From Mesorhizobium sp. YC-39 (GTDB lineage: Bacteria > Pseudomonadota > Alphaproteobacteria > Rhizobiales > Rhizobiaceae): 64,000 nt of DNA. How positions within the stretch are numbered: the first letter of the stretch is position 1; every line of letters begins with the position of its first letter. Where the stretch lies: the NCBI RefSeq assembly GCF_025753795.1, contig NZ_JAOWPS010000004.1:372001-436000 (forward strand). Direction: 5' to 3'. The translations under genes and the position numbers were made by a program. Shown here piece by piece: positions 17,142-27,652 of the stretch. A model generated the notes under the pieces. It worked only from the letters and a program-made list of their open reading frames with translations. It made no database searches and had not been told where the DNA came from.

Positions 17142-17699
17142 ATGGGTGATTTCGGCCTGGTCGAAATCGCGATCGTGTCCGCAGTCGTCCTCGGCGTGGC
17201 TTTTCTCTACTGGCTGGCGCAGCGGCAAGTCCGTCTTCGGCGCAAGGCTGGGCGCCGGGCCAATCCCGCGAACGACTATGCGGTGCGCGCCGATTGGCGG
17301 CCGAGTACCACCACGCTCAACTACTCGTCCTTCGTCTACATGGATGTCGATGGCGACCGAAAATACGGGCTCGCCGACCGGCCGATGGCCGGCATCATGG
17401 TGCGGCTGTTCGACGGGCAGGGCGGCTTCATTGCGGCGGAGCGAAGCAACAATGGCGGCTTCGCCAATTTCAAGATGTCAGCGACCCGGCGCCGGGCCGC
17501 AATCCGCTCGCCCGGCACCTACCGGTTTTCGGTCTCGGTCCCGCCGGGTTGGCGCGCCAGCGGCGCCAATCAGGGCCAGTCGCTGCTGCTGACCACGACC
17601 TGCATCAGTCTTGCGAAAAGCTCGACCAAGATGTTGAAATCACTCTTTCCCGCAAGGGGAAACAGCCGCCACTGCCGGCCTTGGGGGAGGAATCGATGA
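17142..17699 (+). CDS. membrane-anchored protein with SdrB/carboxypeptidase-like beta domain
   Basis: The 185-residue product begins with a membrane anchor (VEIAIVSAVVLGVAFLYWLA, residues 6-25) and continues with a beta-sandwich domain like SdrD-B repeats: FVYMDVDGDRKYG, RPMAGIMVRLFDGQGG, GTYRFSVSVPPGW. ATG 17142 was preferred over GTG 17133. The last 40 residues switch to a basic, low-quality composition (PARGNSRHCRPWGRNR), while the overlapping frame reads QDVEITLSRKGKQPPLPALG, so a frameshift near 17600-17640 is possible. The stop overlaps the ATG of the WD40 gene (ATGA). Function unknown. Confidence 0.65.
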   Translation: MGDFGLVEIAIVSAVVLGVAFLYWLAQRQVRLRRKAGRRANPANDYAVRADWRPSTTTLNYSSFVYMDVDGDRKYGLADRPMAGIMVRLFDGQGGFIAAERSNNGGFANFKMSATRRRAAIRSPGTYRFSVSVPPGWRASGANQGQSLLLTTTCISLAKSSTKMLKSLFPARGNSRHCRPWGRNR

Positions 17700-19258
17700 A
17701 CAGATTTGCCGACAGGCTGCTGGCGCTTCTCCTGCTGGCGATCGGCGCGGCCTGCTTTGCCATGGCGTATCTGGCGCATGGCGGCGAGGTTGCCGACGAA
17801 GCTTTCACCTCGGTGCGTCTGGCTGTCTTCGGTGCCGCGGGCATCGTCTCGGCGGTTGCCGCGGTGCTTTTTTGGGCCGGCCTGTTACCGGGGCGGCCAA
17901 GCCATGCATCCGCAGCGCCGTTGTTCGGACGGGCGGCTGAGACGCAAGACATCGGCCGGCCGCGTCTGCGGCAGGTCTTCCTTGTTCTGCCTGTCGTCGC
18001 CTTGCTGGTGCTGGTCGCCGATCGGTTCTGGTCCGGCAAGAGCCCCGACGAGGCGGTTGCGCCAGGCGAACCGGAGGGCCAGGACATCGCCAATGCGCCG
18101 CCGGCACCAGCGCCGGCAAACCCGCCGGCGGCAGCACCAGTTCCGGCACCTTCGCCGCCTGCGCCACCTGAGCAGGCAGCCGAGACGTCGCCCAAGCCGG
18201 CCCGGCCGGCGCCGCCTGCTGCCGCGCCCGCAGTGCCAGTGCAGCCACCCGAGGTCGCGCTTGCCCCGCCAGCCCCGATATCGCCGCCGGCTGTCGTTTC
18301 GCCACCCGAGACCGTCGCGCCGCTGCCTCAGCCCCCTCCACCGCTGCCGACCGAGCCAGATGGCCATCGCGATGCCGTCGTTTGGCTGGCGGTAGCGCCG
18401 GACGGGCACTCGATCCTGAGCGCCAGCACCGACCACACGATCAAGCTCTGGGACATTGGTGGCAAGCGCTTGATCCGCACCCTCGGCGTCCACAAGGACA
18501 TGGCGCGGACAGCGCTGTTCATGCCCGGTGGCGTCAGCGCGCTGACGGCCGGCGACGATGGCGAGATCGTGCAGCGCCGGCTTTCCGACGGCGCGGTGCT
18601 GCATGTCTTCTCGTCAGGCGGCAATGGCGGCGTCAACAAGCTGGCGATCAGCCCGGACGGCAAACGCGCTGTCAGCGGCCACGATACCGGCACGGTCATC
18701 GTCTGGGATATCGAGAAGGGCAGCGTGCTGCACGTGATGACCGGGCATGACTGGTCGATCAGCGCCGTTGCCGTCTCGCCCGACGGCGCACGCGCAGTCA
18801 GCGGCAGCATCGACGGCACGCTGAAGCTGTGGGACATCGGCGGCGGCAAGCAATTGCGCAGTTGGCGCGGGCACGAAGAAGGCACCTATGGCGCGGTGTT
18901 CACGGCGGACGGGCATCATCTGGTCACCGGCAGCGGCGACGACACGATCAAGCTGTGGGATCTCGACAGCGGCCGCGAAGTCCGGCGTTTCGACGGCCAT
19001 TCGGGCACGGTCTATGCGCTGGTGCTTTCGGCCGACGGCCAGCGCCTGCTCTCCGGTTCGCTCGACGGCACGGCGCGGCTGTGGGACATGGACAGCGGCA
19101 ACGAGATCACCATGTTCGACAGCCAGACCGGCCCGATCTACGCAGTGGCCTTCGCCGCCGACGGCACGGTGCTGACCGGCGGCTACGACCGCACCATCAG
19201 GGAATGGCCGGCGGCGGGCGGCGACGGCGTGGTGCTTTTTGCTGGCGCGCCGGATTGA
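17696..19258 (+). CDS. membrane-anchored WD40-repeat protein
   Basis: The 520-residue protein has two or three N-terminal membrane segments (LLALLLLAIGAACFAMAYLA; LAVFGAAGIVSAVAAVLFWA; VFLVLPVVALLVLVAD), then a 100-residue Pro/Ala-rich linker, then about seven WD40 repeats from residue 220 to the end (GHRDAVVWLAVAPDGHSIL, HTIKLWDI, GTLKLWDIGG, DTIKLWDLDSG, GTARLWDMDSG). The beta propeller probably faces the periplasm or cytoplasm as a scaffold; topology is unresolved. ATG 17696 overlaps the upstream gene's stop. No enzymatic domain is attached, so a protein-binding role is the safest reading. Confidence 0.85.
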   Translation: MNRFADRLLALLLLAIGAACFAMAYLAHGGEVADEAFTSVRLAVFGAAGIVSAVAAVLFWAGLLPGRPSHASAAPLFGRAAETQDIGRPRLRQVFLVLPVVALLVLVADRFWSGKSPDEAVAPGEPEGQDIANAPPAPAPANPPAAAPVPAPSPPAPPEQAAETSPKPARPAPPAAAPAVPVQPPEVALAPPAPISPPAVVSPPETVAPLPQPPPPLPTEPDGHRDAVVWLAVAPDGHSILSASTDHTIKLWDIGGKRLIRTLGVHKDMARTALFMPGGVSALTAGDDGEIVQRRLSDGAVLHVFSSGGNGGVNKLAISPDGKRAVSGHDTGTVIVWDIEKGSVLHVMTGHDWSISAVAVSPDGARAVSGSIDGTLKLWDIGGGKQLRSWRGHEEGTYGAVFTADGHHLVTGSGDDTIKLWDLDSGREVRRFDGHSGTVYALVLSADGQRLLSGSLDGTARLWDMDSGNEITMFDSQTGPIYAVAFAADGTVLTGGYDRTIREWPAAGGDGVVLFAGAPD

Positions 19259-19271
19259 ACGGGTCGGAGTG

Positions 19272-21302
19272 ATGACCGAGTTTCACATCGTCGAAGCCTC
19301 GATCGCCGGTCTGCGCCGCGCGCTGGAGGACGGCACTGTCACGAGCGTCGAACTGGTCGGCGCGTATCTCAGGCGCATCGCCCATTACGACCGCCACGGC
19401 ATCGCGCTGAACGCAGTTCCCGTGCTCAACCCTGATATGTTCGAGGAAGCGGCCGCCTCTGACCGGCGCCGCCGGAACGGCTCGACGCTCGGGCCACTGG
19501 ACGGCATCCCCTATACCGCCAAGGACAGCTACAAGGTGAAAGGCCTGACGGTGGCCGCCGGCTCGCCGGCCTTCGAGCATCTCGTCGCCAATGAGGACGC
19601 CTTCACCATCGCGCGGCTGAGAGCCGGCGGCGCGGTGCTGGTGGGGTTGACCAACATGCCGCCGATGGCCAATGGCGGCATGCAGCGCGGCGTCTACGGC
19701 CGGGCCGAAAGCCCTTACAATGCCGATTATCTGACCGCAGCCTTCGCTTCCGGATCGTCCAACGGTTCCGGCACGGCGACAGGGGCGAGCTTCGCCGCCT
19801 TCGGGCTCGGCGAGGAGACGTGGTCGTCCGGCAGGGCGCCGGCGTCGAACAATGCGCTGGTCGCCTACACGCCGTCGCGCGGCGTCATTTCCGTGCGCGG
19901 CAACTGGCCACTGGTGCCGACCATGGATGTGGTGGTGCCGCATACGCGCAGCGTGGCGGATATGCTCGAACTGCTCGACGTTATCGTGGCGGATGATCCT
20001 GAGACCAGGGGAGACTTTTGGCGGATGCAGCCCTGGGTCGAGCTACCGAAGAGTTCGGCCGTGCGTCCGCCGCGCTATACCGGGCTAAGGCTCGAAGGCT
20101 CACTCAAAGGTGCGCGGCTCGGCGTGCCCCGCATGTATATCGGCCGCGATACGGAAGCGACCACACCGATCGAAACCCGCGCCTCGGTGCTGGCGCTGTG
20201 GGAGCAGGCGGCTGTGGATTTGAGGCGGCTGGGCGCCGATGTCGTCGAAGTCGATTTCCCCGTCGTCTCCAATTATGAGCGCGACCGGCCCGGCGCCCAA
20301 AACATGGTCGAGCGCGGGCTGGTGCCCCGGAATTTCGCCGAACGCGAAATCTGGGATCTGTGCGTCTTTGCCTGGGACGACTTTCTACGCGCCAATGCCG
20401 ACCCGGCCTTCCCCGATCTCGCCTCGGTCGACGGCCCAAAGATCTTTCCGCAACCGCCGGGTACGCTGCTGGACCGTTATGGCGACGATGGTTTCGACCT
20501 GGCGGAATATGTCGAGCGGGCGAAGGCGAGTGTGACGCCGTTCAAGGACATTCCGACACTGGAAGAGGGCCTGAAGGGCCTGGAGGCGACGCGGCGGATC
20601 GATTTCGAGGACTGGCTGGACGCGCTTGGACTCGACGCGGTGGTGTTTTCCGCCGTGGCCGATGTCGGGCCGGCCGACGCGGATGTCAACGAGGTGTCGG
20701 CAGCACTTGCCTGGCGCAACGGCACCTGGGTCGCCAATGGCAATCTGGTGTGGCGGCATCTCGGCATTCCCACCGTCACCGTGCCGATGGGGACGATGGC
20801 CGATATCGGCATGCCGGTGGGGCTGACCTTCGCCGGCAAGGCTTATGATGACACCAGACTGCTTCGCCTGGCCGGCGATTTCGAGCGCGCCACCGTGCGC
20901 CGCACCCGGCCGCCGCGCACGCCGGACCTGGCGGATGATGTCTTTGCCGGTCGGACGGGTGGCTTTCCGTCCAGCAATATCGATGCCTCGCAGCCCACTA
21001 TCACTCTTGCCGTCGAGACACGGCACAGAGAGAGGCGGGACGAGATTTCCATCACGCTCGACCTGGATGGCAACGCGGCTGAGGCCGGAGTTGCGAGTGT
21101 AAAAGTCCATGTCAACGGCGAGCCTGTCGCCATGCAGCGAGCCGGCGCGCGCTTCACCGGTCGGGCATTGGTTTCGGCCGCCGAGCATCGGAGAATCCAC
21201 AGCGTCTGGCGCGGGTCATACGGCTCGATCGTCACGGCCATCGTGCGACTTGAGGACGGGCGCGTCGCCGGCGCTTATGCGGTTATGGGCGGCATTGGGT
21301 GA
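19272..21302 (+). CDS. amidase-signature family hydrolase with extra C-terminal domain
   Basis: The 676-residue protein carries the amidase signature core: catalytic Lys in IPYTAKDSYK, cis-Ser region in GSSNGSGTATGASFAAFG and the nucleophile region GEETWSSGRAPAS, where TGGS of the consensus reads WSSG. The core ends near residue 560; the last 100 residues (ITLAVETRHRERRDEISITL and on) form an extra beta-rich domain not needed for amidase folding. Amidases hydrolyse carboxamides. It lies 14 bases after the WD40 gene and may be co-transcribed. The altered nucleophile loop makes the substrate hard to guess. Confidence 0.85.
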   Translation: MTEFHIVEASIAGLRRALEDGTVTSVELVGAYLRRIAHYDRHGIALNAVPVLNPDMFEEAAASDRRRRNGSTLGPLDGIPYTAKDSYKVKGLTVAAGSPAFEHLVANEDAFTIARLRAGGAVLVGLTNMPPMANGGMQRGVYGRAESPYNADYLTAAFASGSSNGSGTATGASFAAFGLGEETWSSGRAPASNNALVAYTPSRGVISVRGNWPLVPTMDVVVPHTRSVADMLELLDVIVADDPETRGDFWRMQPWVELPKSSAVRPPRYTGLRLEGSLKGARLGVPRMYIGRDTEATTPIETRASVLALWEQAAVDLRRLGADVVEVDFPVVSNYERDRPGAQNMVERGLVPRNFAEREIWDLCVFAWDDFLRANADPAFPDLASVDGPKIFPQPPGTLLDRYGDDGFDLAEYVERAKASVTPFKDIPTLEEGLKGLEATRRIDFEDWLDALGLDAVVFSAVADVGPADADVNEVSAALAWRNGTWVANGNLVWRHLGIPTVTVPMGTMADIGMPVGLTFAGKAYDDTRLLRLAGDFERATVRRTRPPRTPDLADDVFAGRTGGFPSSNIDASQPTITLAVETRHRERRDEISITLDLDGNAAEAGVASVKVHVNGEPVAMQRAGARFTGRALVSAAEHRRIHSVWRGSYGSIVTAIVRLEDGRVAGAYAVMGGIG

Positions 21303-21347
21303 AGATTTGAAGGAAGGGCAGGGTTGCGCAAGACAAGTCTTTTTCGG

Positions 21348-21758
21348 CTATGACGGCAGCGAGGCTAGCCACGCATCCCAAAACTGCTGTTGCATGTGTA
21401 CGAACACAGGCACCACGTCGTAGCCGTCGTCGAATATGTTGACCAGATCAGTTCTCTGAGGCGGCTGGCCCATTTTCACCTTACAGACTGTCAGTCCGCG
21501 GCTCATCTCCATTACCATGCCTTCGGGATAGACATTTGCGCTGGCACCGTAACAAAAGGGCAGCAGCCCATCGACTTCGAGTTGCTGGCGAATCTGGAAC
21601 AAGGCTTCGAAATAGTCGTCCTCCTCGGCCTCGATCACCTTGTTTCGATAGCTACAGGTGAGCCGGCACTTTTTCCCCATATCGTACAGTGTAAACGTTG
21701 CCTGCTCGTCGCCGCCCGTGCCGCCGCCGATCAAGAACACAGTATGTTCTTCCTTCAT
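21348..21758 (-). CDS. conserved hypothetical small acidic protein (immunity-protein-like)
   Basis: A 136-residue soluble protein with no signal or membrane segment. It contains the stretch YGASANVYPEGMVMEM followed by DLVNIFDDGYDVVP and ends QQFWDAWLASLPS; this pattern is what I recall from small stand-alone proteins in Gram-negative genomes that sit near toxins, but I cannot name a family with certainty. ATG 21758 was chosen over a TTG ten codons upstream. It is isolated between the amidase and a convergently placed hydrolase gene. Confidence 0.6.
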   Translation of the reverse strand: MKEEHTVFLIGGGTGGDEQATFTLYDMGKKCRLTCSYRNKVIEAEEDDYFEALFQIRQQLEVDGLLPFCYGASANVYPEGMVMEMSRGLTVCKVKMGQPPQRTDLVNIFDDGYDVVPVFVHMQQQFWDAWLASLPS

Positions 21759-21900
21759 GCACTCGCCCCTTTGCCAATAGCGGGCCAAGCTAGCGCAGCC
21801 AAAAACGGATTTCTACGTATCTCGAACTCTGGCCTCTTGCAGTAGCCACGCAAGTGCTGCCCGATCCTTGATCGGCCTGGCTCCCGTGCTATAAAAAACC

Positions 21901-22452
21901 ATGTTAGAGACCAGCCCGTCGGCCACCGCGCCGCTCATCGTAATTGATCTGCAGACCGGGATGTTTGACGGTGTCGCGGAGCCACCGATCCATGATGCGT
22001 CAGGCATTGCCGCGCGGGCCGGCGCGTTGATCGAATGGGCGCGGCGTGGCGGGCGGAAAATCGCCTTTGTCAGGCATGACGGGCCGGAGGGCGATCCGCT
22101 GGCGCCCGGTGAGCCGGGCTGGCCGGTGTGGCCAGCGCTCGGCCAGGCCGGGGACGAGCCGACCTTCGCCAAGAGCGTCGGTGACGCCTTCAGCAATGCA
22201 GCGCTTGGCGAATGGGTGGCCGGGCAGGGCGTCGGCGAGGTGGTTCTCATCGGTGCGCAGACCGACCATTGCGTGGCGGCCACAGTGATGGGCGCGATGG
22301 CTGCGGGACTGGGCGTCACCGTGGTTTCCGATGCCCACAGCACGATGGACTCGGCCAGCGAGACCGCTGGAGAGATCATCGCCCGGCACAATGCCGAATT
22401 TGCCAAGGCCGGCGTGAACGTGGTGACGACGAACGCGTTGACCGGCGGCTGA
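21901..22452 (+). CDS. cysteine hydrolase, isochorismatase-like family
   Basis: The 183-residue protein has the Asp-Lys-Cys arrangement of the family: LIVIDLQTGMF near residue 16, TFAKSVGDAF near residue 90 and QTDHCVAATVMGAM with the nucleophile Cys near 123. Members hydrolyse N-carbamoyl compounds, nicotinamide or isochorismate; nothing here fixes the substrate. A GFA-family gene follows after 15 bases in the same direction and may form a two-gene operon with it. Confidence 0.9.
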   Translation: MLETSPSATAPLIVIDLQTGMFDGVAEPPIHDASGIAARAGALIEWARRGGRKIAFVRHDGPEGDPLAPGEPGWPVWPALGQAGDEPTFAKSVGDAFSNAALGEWVAGQGVGEVVLIGAQTDHCVAATVMGAMAAGLGVTVVSDAHSTMDSASETAGEIIARHNAEFAKAGVNVVTTNALTGG

Positions 22453-22467
22453 AGCGCGCGACAACGC

Positions 22468-22968
22468 GTGAAGAGTTGGAGACGACCCTTGCAAAGCTTG
22501 ACCTTGCCTGCCGAAGGCGGATGCCGCTGCGGACGCGTTCGCCTGAAAATTTCCGCGCCGCCGCTGCTGACCATGGCCTGCCATTGCACGGGCTGCCAGC
22601 TTATGTCGGCCAGCGCCTATTCGCTGAGCGCCGCCATTCCCTCGGAGGCGTTCGCGGTCACGCAGGGCGAGCCGGTAATCGGCGGGCTGCACGGCGCCTC
22701 GCACCACTTCTTCTGCCCCTATTGCATGAGCTGGATGTTCACGCGGTCGGAGGGGCTCGACTGGTTCGTCAATCTGCGCCCGACCATGCTCGATGACCCG
22801 AGCTGGTTCACGCCGTTCGTCGAGACGTGGACAAGCGAAAAACTCTCCTGGGCCAGCACGCCAGCCGTGCACAGCTATGAGGCGCTGCCGGCCATGGAGG
22901 AATATGAAAAGCTGATCACCGAATTTGCTGGCAGCTTTGGCGGTGCGGGCAACGCTGACGGCGGCTGA
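22468..22968 (+). CDS. GFA/CENP-V-like zinc protein (glutathione-dependent formaldehyde-activating family)
   Basis: The 166-residue protein has the zinc-binding Cys pairs of the GFA fold: GGCRCGRVRL near residue 18-27, ACHCTGCQLMS near 37-47 and FFCPYCMSWMF near 81-91. The prototype Gfa binds glutathione and formaldehyde, but most family members have no known reaction. The start is uncertain: GTG 22468 is used; an in-frame TTG seven codons later is possible. It sits just after the isochorismatase-like gene. Confidence 0.85.
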   Translation: MKSWRRPLQSLTLPAEGGCRCGRVRLKISAPPLLTMACHCTGCQLMSASAYSLSAAIPSEAFAVTQGEPVIGGLHGASHHFFCPYCMSWMFTRSEGLDWFVNLRPTMLDDPSWFTPFVETWTSEKLSWASTPAVHSYEALPAMEEYEKLITEFAGSFGGAGNADGG

Positions 22969-23005
22969 TCTCGCTTCGCCGGAGCCTCTGCGATCAAAAG
23001 CGGGA

Positions 23006-23347
23006 TTATTTAACCCAAGATTCGTACTCAGCGTTTCCGTCGTATTCCCATTCGAAGCGTTTTCGTAGTGCGCGGACGCTTTCTTTCCACTTTTTTCCTT
23101 CGCATTTATCGAGAATGTTGAGGAGGCTTTGTTTAAGGCTGGGCCAGTCAAACTCTTCTACGAAGATGACCGAGCGCCGGTTGAGATTTATCTGATCCCT
23201 GATCTGGTTGGCGATGACGTACACCTCGAAGTAATCGCTTCCAATATCCTCGTCCCACCCGATCGCCAGGGTCAGTGCCAGAGCAAAACTCGCGGGATTT
23301 ATCGGCTGCCACTGTTCCAGTATTTTCTCGCTATCCAGAACTTTCAT
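23006..23347 (-). CDS. Imm8-like immunity protein, apparently orphan
   Basis: The 113-residue protein (MKVLDSEKILEQWQP start) has the pattern I associate with immunity protein 8: a W-x-P near the start, LAIGWDEDIGSDYFEVYVI, VEEFDWPSLKQSLLNIL and a C-terminal RALRKRFEWEYDG. Such proteins neutralise polymorphic toxins. No toxin gene lies next to it; the frame continues upstream to 23557 without recognisable homology. Base composition is visibly lower in GC than the neighbours, pointing to transfer. The neighbours on both sides run the other way. Confidence 0.6.
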   Translation of the reverse strand: MKVLDSEKILEQWQPINPASFALALTLAIGWDEDIGSDYFEVYVIANQIRDQINLNRRSVIFVEEFDWPSLKQSLLNILDKCEGKKWKESVRALRKRFEWEYDGNAEYESWVK

Positions 23348-23670
23348 GCCGGAGCGGATTTCCTGCTCGGTATAACCCTCGCGGATCTGGCTTTCCGGAA
23401 TAGAATGACCCTTTCTCGACTTTGGGCCGAGATTCCTTGCGCTGACGCCTCTTAACCTCAGCCGGGATGGATAGACGATATTTGACATGGCCGTCTTTGC
23501 GAGCTGGCAATCGCCGCAAGGTAGTGACCAATTCTCGGCCAGGCAATCGATGTCCACCGACCCTCAAGGCTTTGGGCGATTTGGCGCAGGTATTCATGAT
23601 TTGCGGGCTTCCTCTGGCGCGGCCGATCGCGTAAGGCGCGGGGAAATCCCCTGAAGCCTCGCGTGGAAGC

Positions 23671-25293
<1,623 letters not shown>

Positions 25294-25400
25294 GGCACCG
25301 GCGCCGGAAGGCGTGCTGATCGTCGGCTTGACCATTCACGAGGCCGGCGACATTGTGGATGGCGAGTTGATGTTCGCCAATCCATAACGGTCGTGTGGCA

Positions 25401-26705
25401 ATGGATTTTCGCGACGCCATCGATAGATCGCTGGCCTGGGCCAGCGGATGGTTCGACTATGCCGCCACGCCGTGGTTTCTCTATCAGGTCGCAATCATCG
25501 TCGCGCTCTTCCTCGCGGCGAAGCTCGCGGCGCGGCGCATCGAACCGCTCCTGGAAAACCGGGCACGCCAGATCAAGGGGCATCCCGGGCTGTTGCGGGT
25601 CGTCGTTGCGCTGCTGCGGCGCACCGACTGGATCCTGTTCACGATCTTTCTGCTCGCCGCGCTCGTGCTGATGCGCGCCGTCACCTGGCCAAGCCGGAGC
25701 CATTTCATCTATATCGCGCTCTCGCTATCGCTGGCGTGGCTGTTCGCGTCGGTGCTGTCGCGCATCATCCGCAACCGCTTTGTCGCGCGTGTTCTCGGCT
25801 GGCTGACCTGGATCTATGCGGCCCTTGTCATCCTGGGCATCGATGACGACACCGCCGTTTTCCTGGACAGCCTCGCGATACCTGTGGGCGCGGTTCGCCT
25901 TTCGGCTCTCATGGTGCTGAAAGCGGCGCTGTTGCTGATCGCCACGGTTTGGCTTGCGGTGGTCGTCGGCAAGTATATCGATGAGCGCGTCCGGATCTCC
26001 GAAGAGCTGACACCCTCGATCCGCGTCCTCGTCGGCAAGGTCGCAAAGGTCGGCCTGGTGCTGGTGGCGGGTGCCATCGCTCTATCTGCCGTCGGTCTCG
26101 ACCTTACGGCTCTGACGATATTCTCCGGCGCCGTCGGCGTCGGCCTGGCTTTCGGGCTGCAAAAGGTCGTTTCCAATTTCGTCTCCGGCGTGATCATCCT
26201 TGTCGACAAGTCGATCAAGCCGGGCGACACCATTTCGCTCGAGGGCACCTTCGGCTGGGTGCGCGAATTGCGGGCGCGGTTTGTCTCGGTGGTGACGCGC
26301 GACGGCCGCGAATACCTGATCCCGAACGAAGACTTCATCACCCAAAGGGTCATCAACTGGTCGTTCAGCGACAACCTCGTGCGGCTCGACGTGAATTTCG
26401 GCGTCTCTTACGACGCCGACCCGCACCAGGTCAGTGAACTGGCGATAGAAGCCGCCATGAGCGTCGGCCGGGTCGAAGCGGACCGGCGGCCGGTCTGCTG
26501 GCTCACGGACTTCGGCGAGTCCTCGCTGAATTTCGTCCTGCGCTTCTGGATCCACGACCCTCAGCAAGGTCTGACCAATGTGCGCGGCAGGGTGTTGCTG
26601 GCGCTGTGGGACACGTTCAAGCAAAACGGCATAAGCATCCCCTATCCGCATCGCGAGATCATCATGAAGCAGGATGGACGCGCTGGGCGATCACGCGGGC
26701 GCTGA
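25401..26705 (+). CDS. MscS-family mechanosensitive ion channel
   Basis: The 434-residue membrane protein has five to six N-terminal helices and then the MscS core: the pore-lining helix LTALTIFSGAVGVGLAFGLQKVV split by Gly/Ala residues, FVSGVIILVDKSIKPGDTI and the cytoplasmic beta domain with LIPNEDFITQRVINWS. Such channels open under membrane tension to release solutes during hypo-osmotic shock. GTG 25395 lies two codons upstream in the same frame and is an equally possible start. The gene is monocistronic. Confidence 0.92.
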   Translation: MDFRDAIDRSLAWASGWFDYAATPWFLYQVAIIVALFLAAKLAARRIEPLLENRARQIKGHPGLLRVVVALLRRTDWILFTIFLLAALVLMRAVTWPSRSHFIYIALSLSLAWLFASVLSRIIRNRFVARVLGWLTWIYAALVILGIDDDTAVFLDSLAIPVGAVRLSALMVLKAALLLIATVWLAVVVGKYIDERVRISEELTPSIRVLVGKVAKVGLVLVAGAIALSAVGLDLTALTIFSGAVGVGLAFGLQKVVSNFVSGVIILVDKSIKPGDTISLEGTFGWVRELRARFVSVVTRDGREYLIPNEDFITQRVINWSFSDNLVRLDVNFGVSYDADPHQVSELAIEAAMSVGRVEADRRPVCWLTDFGESSLNFVLRFWIHDPQQGLTNVRGRVLLALWDTFKQNGISIPYPHREIIMKQDGRAGRSRGR

Positions 26706-26838
26706 CGGAGCAAGTGCCAGCGTTGCGGGATGACGATTCAACCAACGTCATCCCGATCCAGATCGGCTTGAATGTGATCAATTTCATTCAGTGCGCCGCT
26801 GAAATCATGTCACTGGTTTCAAGAAGAGCAAACGCTTC

Positions 26839-26985
26839 TTGGCCTGTGGCTCGCTGATCGGCACCCTGCCGCTCATCCTGATGGGGTTGACGCTGCTGCC
26901 CATCAACGCCTGCTTCGAGCTGATCAGGCCGGGGGCTCACCCAGGACTGAAGACGAGACGAGGAACTCTGACATGCTTGACATGA
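26839..26985 (+). CDS. possible small membrane protein (very uncertain)
   Basis: A 48-codon frame starting at TTG 26839 encodes LACGSLIGTLPLILMGL, a hydrophobic segment followed by LLPINACFELIRPG. The composition is more protein-like than the other frames here, but the start codon is weak, no Shine-Dalgarno is clear and the frame overlaps the start of the GNAT gene. It may be a remnant rather than a gene. Confidence 0.22.
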   Translation: MACGSLIGTLPLILMGLTLLPINACFELIRPGAHPGLKTRRGTLTCLT

Positions 26986-27524
26986 CCATGCTTGACAAGA
27001 ACACCACCATCATCAGGCCGGCGACAGGCAAGGAACTTTCGGACCTTTCGGTCATGATCGCCAGGGCGTTCGAGACCTATCGGGGCACGATCACGGACCG
27101 GGCGCTGTTCGAATACATCGCCCTCTCGGCCGATCTCGAACAGCACAAGGGCCACGGCGACATCATGGTGCTTGAAAGCGCCGGCAAGGTCGTCGGCAGC
27201 GTCGTCTACTACCCGAAGGCCGGCGACGAAGGGCTCGGACTGCCGGCAGGCTGGGCAGGCATCCGCACGCTCGCAGTGCATCCGTCAGCACGCGGGCGCG
27301 GCTTCGGCCGCAGCTTGATCGAATACTGTATCGATCGCGCGCGCCGGGAGGGTCACGAGACTGTCGGCCTGCACACCGCGGACTTCATGAAGGATGCCGT
27401 CGCCCTCTATCAGGCGCTCAGCTTCGGACGCTGCCCGCAATATGATTTGTGGGCCTCGGATATCCTCAACATCGATCTTGGCCGCGGGGATATACTGGTC
27501 ACCGCATTCAAACGCACGCTTTGA
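26973..27524 (+). CDS. GNAT-family N-acetyltransferase
   Basis: The 183-residue protein is a single GNAT domain: the acetyl-CoA-binding motif A reads IRTLAVHPSARGRGFGRSLIEY near residues 92-113, with VVGSVVYYPK on the preceding strand and GLHTADFMKDAVALYQALSF on the following helix. It should transfer an acetyl group from acetyl-CoA to an amine. Three in-frame ATG codons (26973, 26982, 26988) are possible starts. The acceptor is not indicated by context. Confidence 0.88.
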   Translation: MLDMTMLDKNTTIIRPATGKELSDLSVMIARAFETYRGTITDRALFEYIALSADLEQHKGHGDIMVLESAGKVVGSVVYYPKAGDEGLGLPAGWAGIRTLAVHPSARGRGFGRSLIEYCIDRARREGHETVGLHTADFMKDAVALYQALSFGRCPQYDLWASDILNIDLGRGDILVTAFKRTL

Positions 27525-27652
27525 CATCTGTGCAAACCGCCTTTGGCCACAGCATGCATTGACGAATTGCGGGCCGGTTGTCAGGCTAGGTTCCCCTGCG
27601 TCAGGCTCTGAAATGGCCGCGTGCATGCAGGCGATCCGAGGGGGGCTCGACC

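Noticed and set aside
25313..25387. 24-codon frame (VLIVGLTIHEAGDIVDGEL) between the ABC-F and MscS genes
   Set aside because: It reads like the tail of some protein but is too short, starts with GTG without ribosome-binding site and has no match I can name.
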